Part shown: positions 24,001-34,582 of the stretch, one piece after another | Position numbering within the stretch: position 1 is the first letter of the stretch | Layout of the letters: each line of letters starts with the position of its first letter | Assembly (NCBI RefSeq): GCF_910596095.1 | Contig: NC_056543.1 | Span: forward strand, 18,896,042-18,960,041 | Source: Thunnus maccoyii | Lineage: Eukaryota > Chordata > Actinopteri > Scombriformes > Scombridae | Direction of reading: 5' to 3' | DNA: 64,000 bases | Made by a program: the position numbers and the translations under genes | The notes under the pieces: model-generated | What the model saw: only the letters and a program-made list of their open reading frames with translations | Databases searched by the model: none | What the model was told of the DNA's origin: nothing

Positions 24001-25040
24001 CTCGAGAAGCAGTGGTCCTCTTGGAGGGCTGGAGGTGTTTCCAGTTGCCTGACAGATGCTGGGGATGGAGAAAAAGAGTGACCAGAGAGGGGACTACCTG
24101 AGTGTGTACACACACACACAATTATTGGGATCATAATTCTCCGCAAAATGTTTAAAAATGTGTTCAGTGTGAGTGCGTTTACATGAGCATCAATGTTGCA
24201 TTTTTATAGTATTACAATTTGAGATATTTTAATTATTACAATTTAAAAATTAAGATATGAAAATTCAAATACTGATCATTTGAAAAAAACACTCACTGTT
24301 ACAAAATGATTGCTGTCATAAAAGAAAATCATAAAATACTTGTTTATCTATTTAAGACAGATATATACTATGACTTAGTCACTGAAGGTATTAAAAAAGA
24401 AATCTCAAGCAGCAACATTTTTCTAAACTGTGTAGCCAGTGTATTGGACCAAAAGCTCTCATGTTAACCAGATACAGAGATATGAGCAGGTAAACAGACA
24501 GAGTAGTACAGTACCTGGTATTTCCTGGTATGTATGAGTACTTTCAGCATATAAAGATGGAGGGACCTGATAAAAAAACAGAACAGAACAAACAGATTTT
24601 AGATTGGCTGTAGTAAAAAGAATAAAATATCAGTAATGTGATCATGAATGCAGGTTTGATTTGAAAAGTGGTGGGGACATAAATTTGGCAGGTGGTCTGG
24701 GGGTCCTGCCCCAGAAAATCTAGGATTTTTTCATTGCATTCCCTGCAATTCTACACAATATGGCTATATAATAGATTAAAAAAAACCAATGCCCATTTCC
24801 TTGGTATATTATTATTCACTATCAGCCAATGAATCTAAAATACATCAACAAAAGAGCAATATTTTTTATGATGCACATATATATGGTACATTATAAGTAT
24901 ACTATATAAACATTTAAATGTGTTATGACACCAACTACAAGAACCTATTATAATTTATTAATCATATTAATAATGTTTTATAAATATTTGAAGCAGGAAT
25001 ACACTCAGACAACACCAAAGCTCACAGTTGAAATGCTTAC

Positions 25041-25814
25041 CTGGTCATCTCTTTCTCCTCTCTCTGTTGGGACCGGGCTCTCTCTCTCTGGCCTTCGCTG
25101 TCTGCCTCTATATGTCTCTGATGCCTGTATGGACAATCACTAATGACTACACTGTCACTGACAATCATATTGTGGCTCTATAAGATAACATTGTAGATCA
25201 TAGTTGAAATGCTTACCTGGTCGTCTCTTTCTCCTCTCTCTGCCGGGACTGGGCTCTGTTGCTGTGTCTCTCTATGTCTACCTCTATATGTCTCTGATGC
25301 CTGTATGGACAATCGCTAATGACTACACTGTCACTGACAATCATATTGTGGCTCTATAAGATAACATTGTAGATCATAGTTAAAATGCTTACCTGGTCGT
25401 CTCTTTCTCCTCTCTCTGTTGGGACTGGGCTCTGTCCCTCTGACTCTCTCGGTCCTCCTAAATATGTCTCTGATGCCTGTATGGACAACCACTATGTAAT
25501 ACACGGTCATTGACAATCATATTATGACTGTATAACAACATCACAGCTCACAGTTGAAATGCTTACCTGGTCGTCTCTTTCTCCTCTCTCTGTTGGGACT
25601 GGGCTCTGTCCCTCTGACTCTCTCGGTCCTCCTAAATATGTCTCTGATGCCTGTATGGACAACCACTATGTAATACACTGTCATTGACAATCATATTATG
25701 ACTGTATAACAACATCACAGCTCACAGTTGAATTGCTTACATGGTCATCTCTTTCTCCTCTCTCTGTTGGGACTGGGCTCTCTCTCTGTCTTCCTCTATC
25801 TCTCTCTGAGGCCA
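25041..25814 (-). repeat. Tandem array of five copies of a linker exon with its own splice sites (period 174-176 bp)
   Basis: Four units carry an 84-nt open exon (25041-25124, 25217-25300, 25393-25476, 25567-25650), each with a CATACAG acceptor and a GTAAGC donor. A fifth, partly degenerate unit ends at 25741 (CAT|GTAAGC) and has an unclear acceptor. Each exon is 28 codons in phase 0-0, beginning ASETY and ending ERGERDDQ, so any number can be included without shifting the frame. The middles differ (RGRQRRPERE, RGRHRETQQQ, LGGPRESEGQ twice). Copy 2 has no counterpart between 37139 and 37009. Confidence 0.8.
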
Positions 25815-26701
25815 CTCTGTTCATGTACTTAGAATGAGCGATGGGAGAAATTGGTTTAAAATAATGCTCAAATCACAAGGATCTGCTCTGTGAGGTAACA
25901 TTACAGTTCGTAGTAGAGCTGGGCAATATATCGATATTATATCGATATCATAATATGAGACTAGATATCGTCTTAGATTTTGGATATCATAATATTATGA
26001 TATGGCATAAATGTTGTCTTTTCCCATTACAGTAAAGTGATGTAACCAGACTGTTCTAGCTGTTCTTTGATTTACCTTTACCTACTTAGTCATTATATCC
26101 ACATTACTAATGATTATTTAACAAAAATCTCATTGTGTTAATATTTTGTGAAAACACCAATAGGTAGTCAGGTCATTTAAGTAATCAGAAAAGTGGTAGG
26201 GACATATCCCCACTGTCCCTACCATAAATTACACCCATGAACACGACAAGTAACACAGAAGAAATGTGACAATAATGTCATGATAGAAATCTGGCATGCA
26301 ACTCAGACGGATTCAAAGCAATATCAAAGAATATACCTGGTTTTGTTCAGGACCCTCTTGTGCTATAGGGCCGTTGAACCTCTCTGTAATTTAAAATGAT
26401 AATAAAACAAAAGTTAAGTGATTTACGGACGAGTTAATCAGAAAATATTAAAATTGCATGGAACTGAAGTCTTAATTATACTCAGCAAGAAAGACAAAAA
26501 CTATTAAAGAATTTTCGTATTCTACCCCAGTCCTTGCTTCCCTGACTTCAAGTCTGTGTGTGTGAGTGTGTGTGTGAGTGTACTGTACATCTTGCAGGCC
26601 CTGTCAGGTGATCACCACTCCCTGTCTGCACAGTTTTTAATCTCTGTTCCCGCTCTTCCTCCTTCAACCTGTTGGTTCAGTGTAAAGTTTCTGTAGCTTA
26701 C

Positions 26702-26837
26702 CCTGCACTTCTTCAAACCGGTTGATCTTTTCCTTCAATATGGGACAGACAGACTCGATAATGCTCCTCAGTAAAGTTAGATTGGTACTGCTGAGTAGGT
26801 CCTTGTGCTCCATTTCCTGGAAGACTTCCAGTGTAGT
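26702..26837 (-). CDS. Copy 1 DED2 exon b
   Basis: Encodes TTLEVFQEMEHKDLLSSTNL and CPILKEKINRFEEVQ, the end of DED2. It is 136 nt with an intact GTAAGC donor, matching the copy 2 exon at 37541-37676. Confidence 0.75.
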
Positions 26838-26930
26838 CTGAACAATTAAGCAAATTACACTTAATCTTACCATAAGGCACTTAAAAAATAATATGGGTCT
26901 CAAACATTGAAATTTTGAAGAAGCACTCAC

Positions 26931-27036
26931 AACATTTTCAGCCAGTTTTCTGCGCGGGAGCTGTTCTCTCAACAAGAACTTCACTTGTTTTAAGTCTTCA
27001 TCAGTAATGTCCTCTGAAAGGTCATAAATCAGCTTC
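26931..27036 (-). CDS. Copy 1 DED2 exon a
   Basis: Encodes KLIYDLSEDITDEDLKQVKF and QLPRRKLAENV, the start of the second DED. The length of 106 nt, both splice sites and the phase equal those of the copy 2 exon at 37999-38104. Confidence 0.75.
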
Positions 27037-27202
27037 CTGGAATTACAGATAAATGCAATATAGATTTTCAGTGTTTCCAAAGGAGGTCTGATCCTGGACT
27101 GGACATAGATTAATTTACCCTACATTTAATGGTAAATGACTGCATTTATATTTTTTTTCTGTGAACTACATCATCTTTAATAACATGAAACATATGTGTG
27201 TG

Positions 27203-28582
27203 CTTAAAAATAGCTGCAAGCAGCAGTGAGCAGGGTTGAAGCACTTAGATGAACAACGTTTAATATCAATCTCTGTAGAAGTAGAAGAACAAGAACAAGG
27301 GAAAAAACAAAGTACTTGGTCTGCCTAAAATATTTGACAAGAAGCAAAATTCTTGATTTTATTTAAAATAATTCATTGTGTGTGATCGTCACTACATGCT
27401 GATGCTCTGTTGAGGTATACAAATCTACTTTTAGAAACATTTGATGTAGCTTATGACATTCAGTGAAGATGTGTTTTCACATGACTATGTTTGTACTGAA
27501 TTTTTATTTCGTTGAGATCTGGAATGAATCCCATGTCTAGTAATTTATACACACATACTGCTACTATGAGATGTGTCAGAACTAATCCTGGAAAATGCAA
27601 AGATTCAGACGACTCTCAGGATGGCAAGAGCGGGTTTTCAACTCTTAACCTTTGCATTGAAAGAAAACCACCTTAACCTCTGAAACTACCTCTGAAAAAT
27701 ACCTAAGGACATGCCAAGAAGGTTTTGACAGGATGAATTATGAATTGAATAAAGTTCAATTTTTTGATTTTAATATATACTTTTTTATATCATTTTATAC
27801 ATATTGGATATTTGAGATTTGTCACTGGAGATTGGAAATTACAAAAGTAGCACAGGATATGGCATGTCAACTTTTAAACCACACAACTTCACAACAGAAG
27901 GATACCTTCATCTTGGTGCTGATTCATCCCCCTAGATCATGCAATCTGAATTTCGAACACGAATTCATGCAGTCTATAACAAGATATAAACTTTTCGCTT
28001 TTGTGGCTCCACCTAGAAGCTCGGACCTAGCATCCGAACATGAACGTTGTGAAATGAACTTAAGGACACAGGTCTAAAAATGTATAATTTCAAAATGGAC
28101 TGACAAGTTGAAATTTCCTTGATAATTTAAGATTAATGAAGTCTGTAGATGATCCTGACAAGGGATGACTGGCCCAACAATTTTTGACAAGTTGTCAAAA
28201 ATAGGATTTTGAGAAAACGGCGAAAAAGTTGCAAGATTAGACATTTTTAGAGCACAAGACCATTGGAGAAAATATGAAGATGAATTGAGAAATTAAAATG
28301 ATGAAAGAATTTTGACTCCAGGCCAAGCTGTTTTAATTGTGAAAACATAAACATGATTATTACAGCGCCACCTTGAGGTCAATGAGTGTCATTATATGTG
28401 TCTGAGTAGAGGATGATATTTGAAACTCACCTGCCAATTTCGGTGACTTTTGGTCTTACGGTTTTTGCTGCATGAACACTTACATAAAAGCGAACACGGA
28501 GAAAAATAAGAAAGAAAGAATAATGAGAAGAAAAACAAAAGGGCTCCAGCAGCGAGCTTCGCTGCTTGGACCCCTAATAAAG
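27203..28582. mobile_element. 1.38-kb insertion in copy 1 DED1-DED2 intron, flanked by a 17-bp imperfect duplication
   Basis: The flanks are TGAAACATATGTGTGTG (27186-27202) and TGAAACATTTGTGTGTG (28583-28599). The ends read atagctgcaagcagcagtga and agcagcgagcttcgctgcttggacccc, a common fish repeat style with an internal palindrome. The equivalent intron of copy 2 (38105-38263) lacks it. No coding capacity was recognised. Confidence 0.65.
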
Positions 28583-28609
28583 TGAAACATTTGTGTGTGG
28601 GCAGCCCAC

Positions 28610-28893
28610 CTGTAAGGAGAGATAAGCCTCCTGGTTGTAGATGCTTGGTCATTGAGACCGAGGTCACGGACCAGTTGGGTGCGTTGGATTGTCAGGAGAA
28701 GCTCGGTCAGCAGGTGTGGTTGCTCAGGTGATAGGTGGTTTCGATCCACCAGACAGGAGAAGAGGTCGCTGGCCAAATCCACTGAGGTTGGACGTCGGCC
28801 CAGGAGTTCAGTGCAAAGAAATGCTAAAGCTTTTACCTCGTCCAAACGCAGGGCATTGCTTATATCTAATAGCAGCTTCTGGAAATTCATTTC
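28610..28893 (-). CDS. Copy 1 DED1 exon
   Basis: Acceptor TAGTACAG, ATG at 28890, donor CAG|GTGGGC. It encodes MNFQKLLLDISNAL, LAFLCTELLGRRP and ELLLTIQRTQLVRDLGL, a complete death effector domain with the closing RxDL motif. The coding part is 281 nt against 275 nt in copy 2, in the same phase with no stop. Confidence 0.75.
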
Positions 28894-29404
28894 CTGTACT
28901 AAAAGTGAGATACAGATATTTATTTCTTTGTTCTTCACTTGTGAAAACCTTTTAGCTTGACAATTGTGAAGTAGATAATTCCTCTGTTCTCCCAGCCCTC
29001 CATAGCTCATTATATGTAAAAATTTGGTGACAATGATTGCAGACTATGTTAATAAAGCTGGACGACATTCTGTAGATGCTTGTGTTTCCCTTCCCTTAAT
29101 CCCTTAACCGATTTGTTTACATGTAGCTGGTTTAATAATGGTTGGTGCTTCTATGTATGTGTGTGTGTGTGAAAGAGAGCATGTGGGCTACAATTGAAAA
29201 AATAATGTCATAAAAGGACAAAAATAAATCCTTATTGTATCTTGAACAGTAATCACAGCAGCAGGAGCTATATAACAGCCTGACCTGACATCACATGATC
29301 ACTTCAACACACCAAAGCTGCCTCACAGTCACTGATTTTCTGCTTGATTCTGCAATTTCAACAGATTTTTCTACTTAAACCAAACTTGTGTTGTGCAATC
29401 CTAC

Positions 29405-29600
29405 CTGTTTGGAGACGATCAAGTTTTCAGCAGGTCCGACCAAAGAGAATACTTGCTGTTAACTTCAACATACTTGATTTACTGTAAGCTACAGAGAACT
29501 GAAATGTGTTGTTTAATATCCCATATACGAACTTCACAGAGACTTTTCGGTTCATGTCAAAACAGGTCTACAGAGCAGGAAGTACAAAAATAAAGTAAAG
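29405..29600 (-). other. Copy 1 putative 5' UTR exon
   Basis: Strong similarity to 39686-39850, with a CAG|GTAGGA donor at 29404 conserved in both copies. The transcription start is not determined. Confidence 0.45.
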
Positions 29601-30059
29601 GAGAAGGGTGTGATCTGAGAACCAGAGATTTGCATCAGAGACATCTACCTGTGTGACACACATGAAATTGAAAGTAAAGTAAAGGAGAACGTGCAACCTG
29701 TGATGAACCAGAGATTTGCATCAGAACTGTGTTACACACATGCCCTTACTGGGATGTCACTCAACAATGGGAATGTATCCTGACTGGAGGTGCGTGCAAA
29801 TCTCCATTACCTATAACCTATAACCGTCACCTATATATTTTAATTTTGGCTTCAAATAAAAGACAGTTCACTTCCCAATACTAATTAATATTTTCATTAA
29901 GGGTGTTGTATTACCAAATTGATGATTGACGGGCTGAATCAAATACTGGGGAGATCAAGTATGGTTGTAACATGGCGAGAGTTGTAACTACTAATTCCAC
30001 CAATCAGGGACAAGATAAGAGTCTTATGATCATTTCGGTGTTTACCCACTTCCTCCCTG

Positions 30060-31115
30060 ATCCCACATGGTGGTTGTCAAGGCTGGACGCAGGCGCGTGC
30101 AGATTCTGTAGAGAAAAACAGACTTTGAGGTAAGGAAATAAATTTTTTGATCGAGACTATCATTTGTTTATTACTTATACTATGCAGATAAAATCATATG
30201 ACTTATATTAGATTAAACTGTAGTTTCTCAGACAAAATGTGATGCATTTTCCCCTTGCTTATTTCAAACCACCATGCTAATACAGCTAGCTAAACAATGG
30301 TTGACAGGGGTGGGTTGTAACATCCCCTTACATACAACTAGGAACACTTTCTTGATTTGAATAATTTTACAGAATGCCTCGGCAGTGGAAAAGAAAGACT
30401 GACAGATGTGTGCCTGCCAATGTTTTTAAAAAGGCATCTGATGGAGTCACAAAGAAGGGCAAGTCAGTCAGATCTGTTGCGAAGGCAGATGGGATCTGCC
30501 ATGTTACACTGAGCAGATACTGCGAGACACCGCAGAAGCTGAGAGACCAGGGGTCCATTGACCCTCTCAGTGAAGGTTACTAAAGCAGCAACAAAGTTTT
30601 CTCTGAGGTGCAGGAGGAAGTGTTGGCTGACTATTTGTTTCAGGCGGCAGACCTGTATTATAGACGGACTCCAAGTAAGCATATGACAAGTTAACCACTG
30701 GAGACCAGAGTAGAATTGAATACTACTGTAGGTGCCAGACAAATTGAAAAACTTTTTATGTCTATGTATTCAGGTTTCCTATTCCACTTTCTTTTAGGTC
30801 AGAAAGTTTGCATATCAACTGGTAGTACTATATAACGTCAAACACCACAAACATGGGATGAGAGGCTGATGGCAGGGTCTGACTGGTTCACATTCTTTAT
30901 GAAGCGAAACCCAGCCTTACCACAAAGGTTTAACCACAAAAATGTGAAACGCTTCTTCAAGAGCCTTGGGCAGATCATTGAGAAAGACAACTTTGACGGC
31001 ACTGACATATGGAATGTAGACAAAACTGGTGTAACAGTCCAGTCACCAGACCGTGTTGATGCATGTCACAGATTCAAGCAGGTGGGTGCGATGACATCAG
31101 GTGAGAGAGGTGTGC
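30060..31115 (+). mobile_element. Second pogo-like transposon fragment (HTH_psq plus start of DDE domain)
   Basis: An exon-like leader ends gactttgag|gtaagg near 30130. An acceptor ttttacag at about 30370 precedes ATG at 30374. The frame starts MPRQWKRKTDRCVPANVFKK, with a psq-type helix-turn-helix (KSVRSVAKADGICHVTLSRY), and stops near 30583. Further on come VLADYLFQAADLYYRRTPSK and, at 30869-31110, DWFTFFMKRNPAL, IWNVDKTGVTVQSPD and QVGAMTSGERG, the latter spanning the first DDE aspartate. It then ends at a (CA)n tract. It is related to, but not the same element as, the one at 5510-6695. Confidence 0.7.
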
Positions 31116-31133
31116 TTGTGTATATACGTACAT

Positions 31134-31135
<2 letters not shown>

Positions 31136-31172
<37 letters not shown>
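31136..31172. repeat. (CA)n microsatellite
   Basis: About 18 CA units directly after the pogo-like fragment. Confidence 0.9.
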
Positions 31173-31176
<4 letters not shown>

Positions 31177-31179
31177 AAT

Positions 31180-33480
31180 TGTGTTTTATTAGACCTACAT
31201 GTTCTTTACACAGTACATTTGTGGTAAAGTGTTCATTAAGTTTGCATTCAGTCACAGAGAGAGAGACATTGCTCTGGATTGTTCTTTTATTTCAATAAAC
31301 TTCGGTAACACTTTATAATACAGCCTGCGTTTTACAGTGTAACTTCCCATCACTTACCATGTAATTTCCCGGAACCCTCGGTGTAACTTCCTCATATGAA
31401 TCCGTACGTATAAAATACTTTCCGGTTCTTACTGGTACTTAAATGTAGGTACAGCGGAAGAAAACAAAACAACAACACTGCAATTTTTACATGATTTACA
31501 AGTGTGATACACAATAATATATTTAAAATGCTAGCATGCAGTTGTTGCCCCTCATAGCCTTCTCACATAGGATATCATTTCCTATGTTGAAAAATACTTC
31601 CCTTTAGAACTGCAACTGCTGAATGTTTTGTTATAGACCACATCAGTACACTCCTTGCATGCTGATCTTTTGCACATGTGACAATGAGCCATTGTCAAGA
31701 GCCATTTTTAAAGAACACTTGTTACGCAGTAATTCAAAAAATACTTTTTTCCTTCTACCTTTATTATCCACATCAAATATCTTAGGTTATATTTTCATTT
31801 GCTACATTTTGCATGTTACTGCCAATACACCGTAACACTGCAAGTTTAAGTACAGTACTGAAAGCCTGTTGTGCATTACTAGAATTTTTCTGTGTACAAA
31901 CATTAATGAATGTTTTCCCTCTGAAACAATAAATATGTGTTAACCTTTTCCTTTATGGCACCTAAATTTGTGGTCAAAAGTATACTTAGGATAATACAGG
32001 TCATGACACTAATTGGGATATAACAACCAGAGGTTGTGAACATTCTTGTCTCTGGAGATATGGAGGATACACAAAGGGATTGTCAATTTTTTTTAGTTCA
32101 TTTATAATTTCTCCATTGCAAATAAAATAAAGACCTTCCAGAACCCACCCTCTCCTTCACAGAAGAAACAGAACAGTTATACATAAATAATATCACTAAT
32201 TTTAAACATTTCTCACACTCAGTCCAGTCCAAACAAAGAGGGAGAAAAGTCTGAAGGCCTCTGAAGGACCGGTGGAAAATGGCAGCTAGGGACACAGAGT
32301 CAGACCGCAAACAGAAACATAATCTGACAGTAACATTCCCAGCTGTCAGGATGTGTTCCCCCTGCTATGATGGATAAATCTGGGGACATCAGGGTGAAAA
32401 TCACAGGACTTACCTTTTGTGGGGAAACAAGTCAGCAGTATGAATTTGACAGATGTGTGAGCTTCCTTTCATATTGAACACAGGGGGAACAGTACCTGAC
32501 AGTAACATTCTCAGCTCCTCAGGATGTGTTTTCCCTGCTATGATGGAGGTGGTTTTAAGACAAAGATAACACCTAAAAACTTGTGTGATGATTTTTTTAA
32601 ATCTATAATTGTTATTTGCCCTTTTCCTAGTAAATTGCAGTAAAAGTGTACTTGTTGGGACAGATTACCATGAGATATAGTTTACCCTAACAGCTGAACT
32701 AAAATGGACAACAGAGCATATAAAATTATTTATTGATAGAAATAACAGTAGTTGGTTGTGTTAATAAAGACATAAAAAACACAAGCAACATGGGTTCTGT
32801 TATCCCATTTTAAAAATATAAACAGTCATGAAATTTGCCTTTCATTTCTAGAATACAACATTCTACAGATAAAACTTGCTAAAAAAAAAAGTTAGTTTTG
32901 GACCTTAGCACTCTCCACAGTACCTCAGTGGTACAAGCACAGCATCTCGGGGGCGAGCTTTATGTGAACATGTGCTGCCTTCGGTGTTTGGACAGGGGTG
33001 TGACCACCAACAAGCTGCTGTGGCTGTAGAGACCTGGAGATATTGCTGTACACTGGAAGTCCCCCTCCCTCCTCCTGCATTATTGTGCTACGGGAGTTTG
33101 TGTACCTTTGCAAAGCACCAGGCCAGCCACTGTTTTCTACTGTTATTTTACCTTTGTTTGTTTGTTTGTTTCATTCCCAATCCCCTCCCACTGGCTGTTT
33201 GCTTGCTGGGTCCTCTGCCACATTATATTGGCATTCAAGGTTTACCTTTAGTAGGCTCGGCCAGGCTTTAGCTGCTAGGCACCTATTGTATGTTATATTT
33301 CAAGATGGAGATTTCATTTAATGAAAGTTGCTCTCCTCTCTTCTTCACGCTGACATACTTCCTGCTTTCTGTGGTGGGACTGGTCTATCTGACACTTTGT
33401 AGTGGTGTGTATACTTAACCCCGACACTGCATGGTATTTCATTGTGGGTATTGTAGATAATAAGAGTGAGTGAGTTAATG
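31180..33480. other. Intergenic, no gene recognised
   Basis: Contains a pair of similar 50-bp stretches (cagtaacattc...cctgctatgatgga) at about 32326-32372 and 32502-32546. A pyrimidine-rich block at 32945-33420 with ttcggtgtttggacagggg looks like a retroelement LTR or end, but no boundaries could be fixed. Overlapping short frames at 32925-33321 are not convincing genes. Confidence 0.4.
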
Positions 33481-34419
33481 CAGATCAATAGTTCTGAGTC
33501 AGAGGTAACACCTTCACATTGCTTGTCATGTCTTAACAACAGTTCAAAAGCCAAAGATATTATTGAGAATTATGTAAAACAATGAAATCCTCACATTTGA
33601 GGAACTAAAAACAGCAAATATTTGTCATTTTTGCTTAATAAAGGACTTCAGTTAGTTATCATGGATGCTGAAGATTTCTTTTCTATCAATTAACTAGCAC
33701 TAGCAACATATTAATAGATCCACATTTTTAACTTTCATGCAAATTTGTGGCATTATGGTTAATTAAGCGTACTCACACAGAACAGCTGCATTGAAGATTC
33801 AGCAAGTTATAAATGAATAAAGTTCAAATTTTCTCAACGGTGCTTTGTAAGAGTTTATTGTTTGATTGACAGAAAATTTATTTCTTGAGCTGTTTTTGTG
33901 ACAGCCGTATCTATACAGTGACATTAAATGACTGAATTAAAATAATGCAATAACATTCGGAGGATATAAAAGCTACTGTGCTGGTGGTACCAGGAATCAA
34001 TATCCAAGTATAAAGTAGGAGTATAGAAGATTAAATAGAAAAAATAATGAGCTGGATGTTTCAAATGTTACATCAAACTTAATGTGCATGATCAGCAGAT
34101 CAATTTTGGTAATGCTGGTGTGGAGGAAGTGATCAGGCAGGTATAACAGACTTACACGAAGCGATAAAATCATTTTGTGACAAAGTCATCTTAGCTCAAG
34201 CTCCACTTACAAGCCTTTTGTGAGTTTTCAACCAGATATCACAGTCTTCATCAGCAAATGGAGCTAGTTCAGGTGTCATCATAAAAATATTGCAAAACAC
34301 ATTTGATTAATGCTTTATAACAACAAATTGTAAACAATGAATGAAAGATTGCAACACTTCAGGTCACTCAGGGATCATCTGTTGTTCAGGTCGATCAAAC
34401 AGGTGGCAGGTGATTGTTT

Positions 34420-34582
34420 TCAGGGCTGCAGGCTGGGAGGAGGGGCGCTGGGGATCGGAAAGACCACTTTGTTCCTGAGTGTGAAGGCTGGCTGAGGCAT
34501 CTGCTTTTTTTCACCGGTGATATCAGTCCTCTGGCTAACGTCTGCGTTCACTTTTGTCAGGACAGACACAATGTCGGACCCA
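34420..34582 (-). CDS. casp10: casp10-like last coding exon
   Basis: Acceptor TTTTCCCAG and 54 codons including TGA at 34420-34422. Ends MPQPAFTLRNKVVFPIPSAP then a proline-rich tail. Confidence 0.88.

Larger units (their letters stand above)
19566..24118 (-). mobile_element. L2/CR1-like LINE with SGNH/GDSL-esterase ORF1, decayed
   Basis: Boundaries come from comparison with copy 2, where cagaaaagaagg runs straight into ggatcatag. On the minus strand, in order: an ORF1 start near 24110; an esterase-like domain near 22320-21860 (FLVVGDSIVRLMEI, HTVIVHVDTND, RDGIHPNRKDT); RT fragments at 21548-21234 and 20924-20718 (TEIIDTVGPSIVSIINSSLV, ISKLPFL); and TNDLL near 20586. The endonuclease is almost entirely lost. 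Another repeat interrupts the RT at 20904. Many frameshifts. Confidence 0.75.
9912..29600 (-). pseudogene. casp10-like paralogue (copy 1): intact DED/linker exons, destroyed protease domain
   Basis: Exon by exon this parallels the intact copy at 34420-39850. Open and in phase: 28610-28893 (DED1, ATG at 28890), 26931-27036 and 26702-26837 (DED2), linker exons 26337-26383 and 24515-24566, plus a linker-exon array at 25041-25814. The protease part is broken in five ways. A deletion removes the 5' end of the first p20 exon (near 19395). That exon's donor is AT instead of GT (about 19313). One base is missing just before the QACQG codons (about 18945). The start of p10 has been replaced by other DNA. 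The last exon (9912-10069) has CCCGG where copy 2 has the CCCAG acceptor, though its MPQPAFTLRNKVVF frame is still open. A 5' UTR-like exon (donor at 29404) is shared with copy 2. It could still yield a DED-only adaptor, if transcribed. Confidence 0.8.

Noticed and set aside
25020-25800. CRISPR-like regularly spaced repeats
   Set aside because: Units are 174-176 bp with no short repeat/unique spacer pattern, and the genome is eukaryotic. Splice sites and open exons explain the periodicity.
28480-28667. Hydrophobic extension of the copy 1 DED1 frame (membrane-like end)
   Set aside because: This is read-through into the intronic repeat after the CAG|GTGGGC donor, not a real membrane domain.
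32925-33321. Overlapping frames of 62-99 aa
   Set aside because: Probably retroelement-derived non-coding sequence; no family resemblance.
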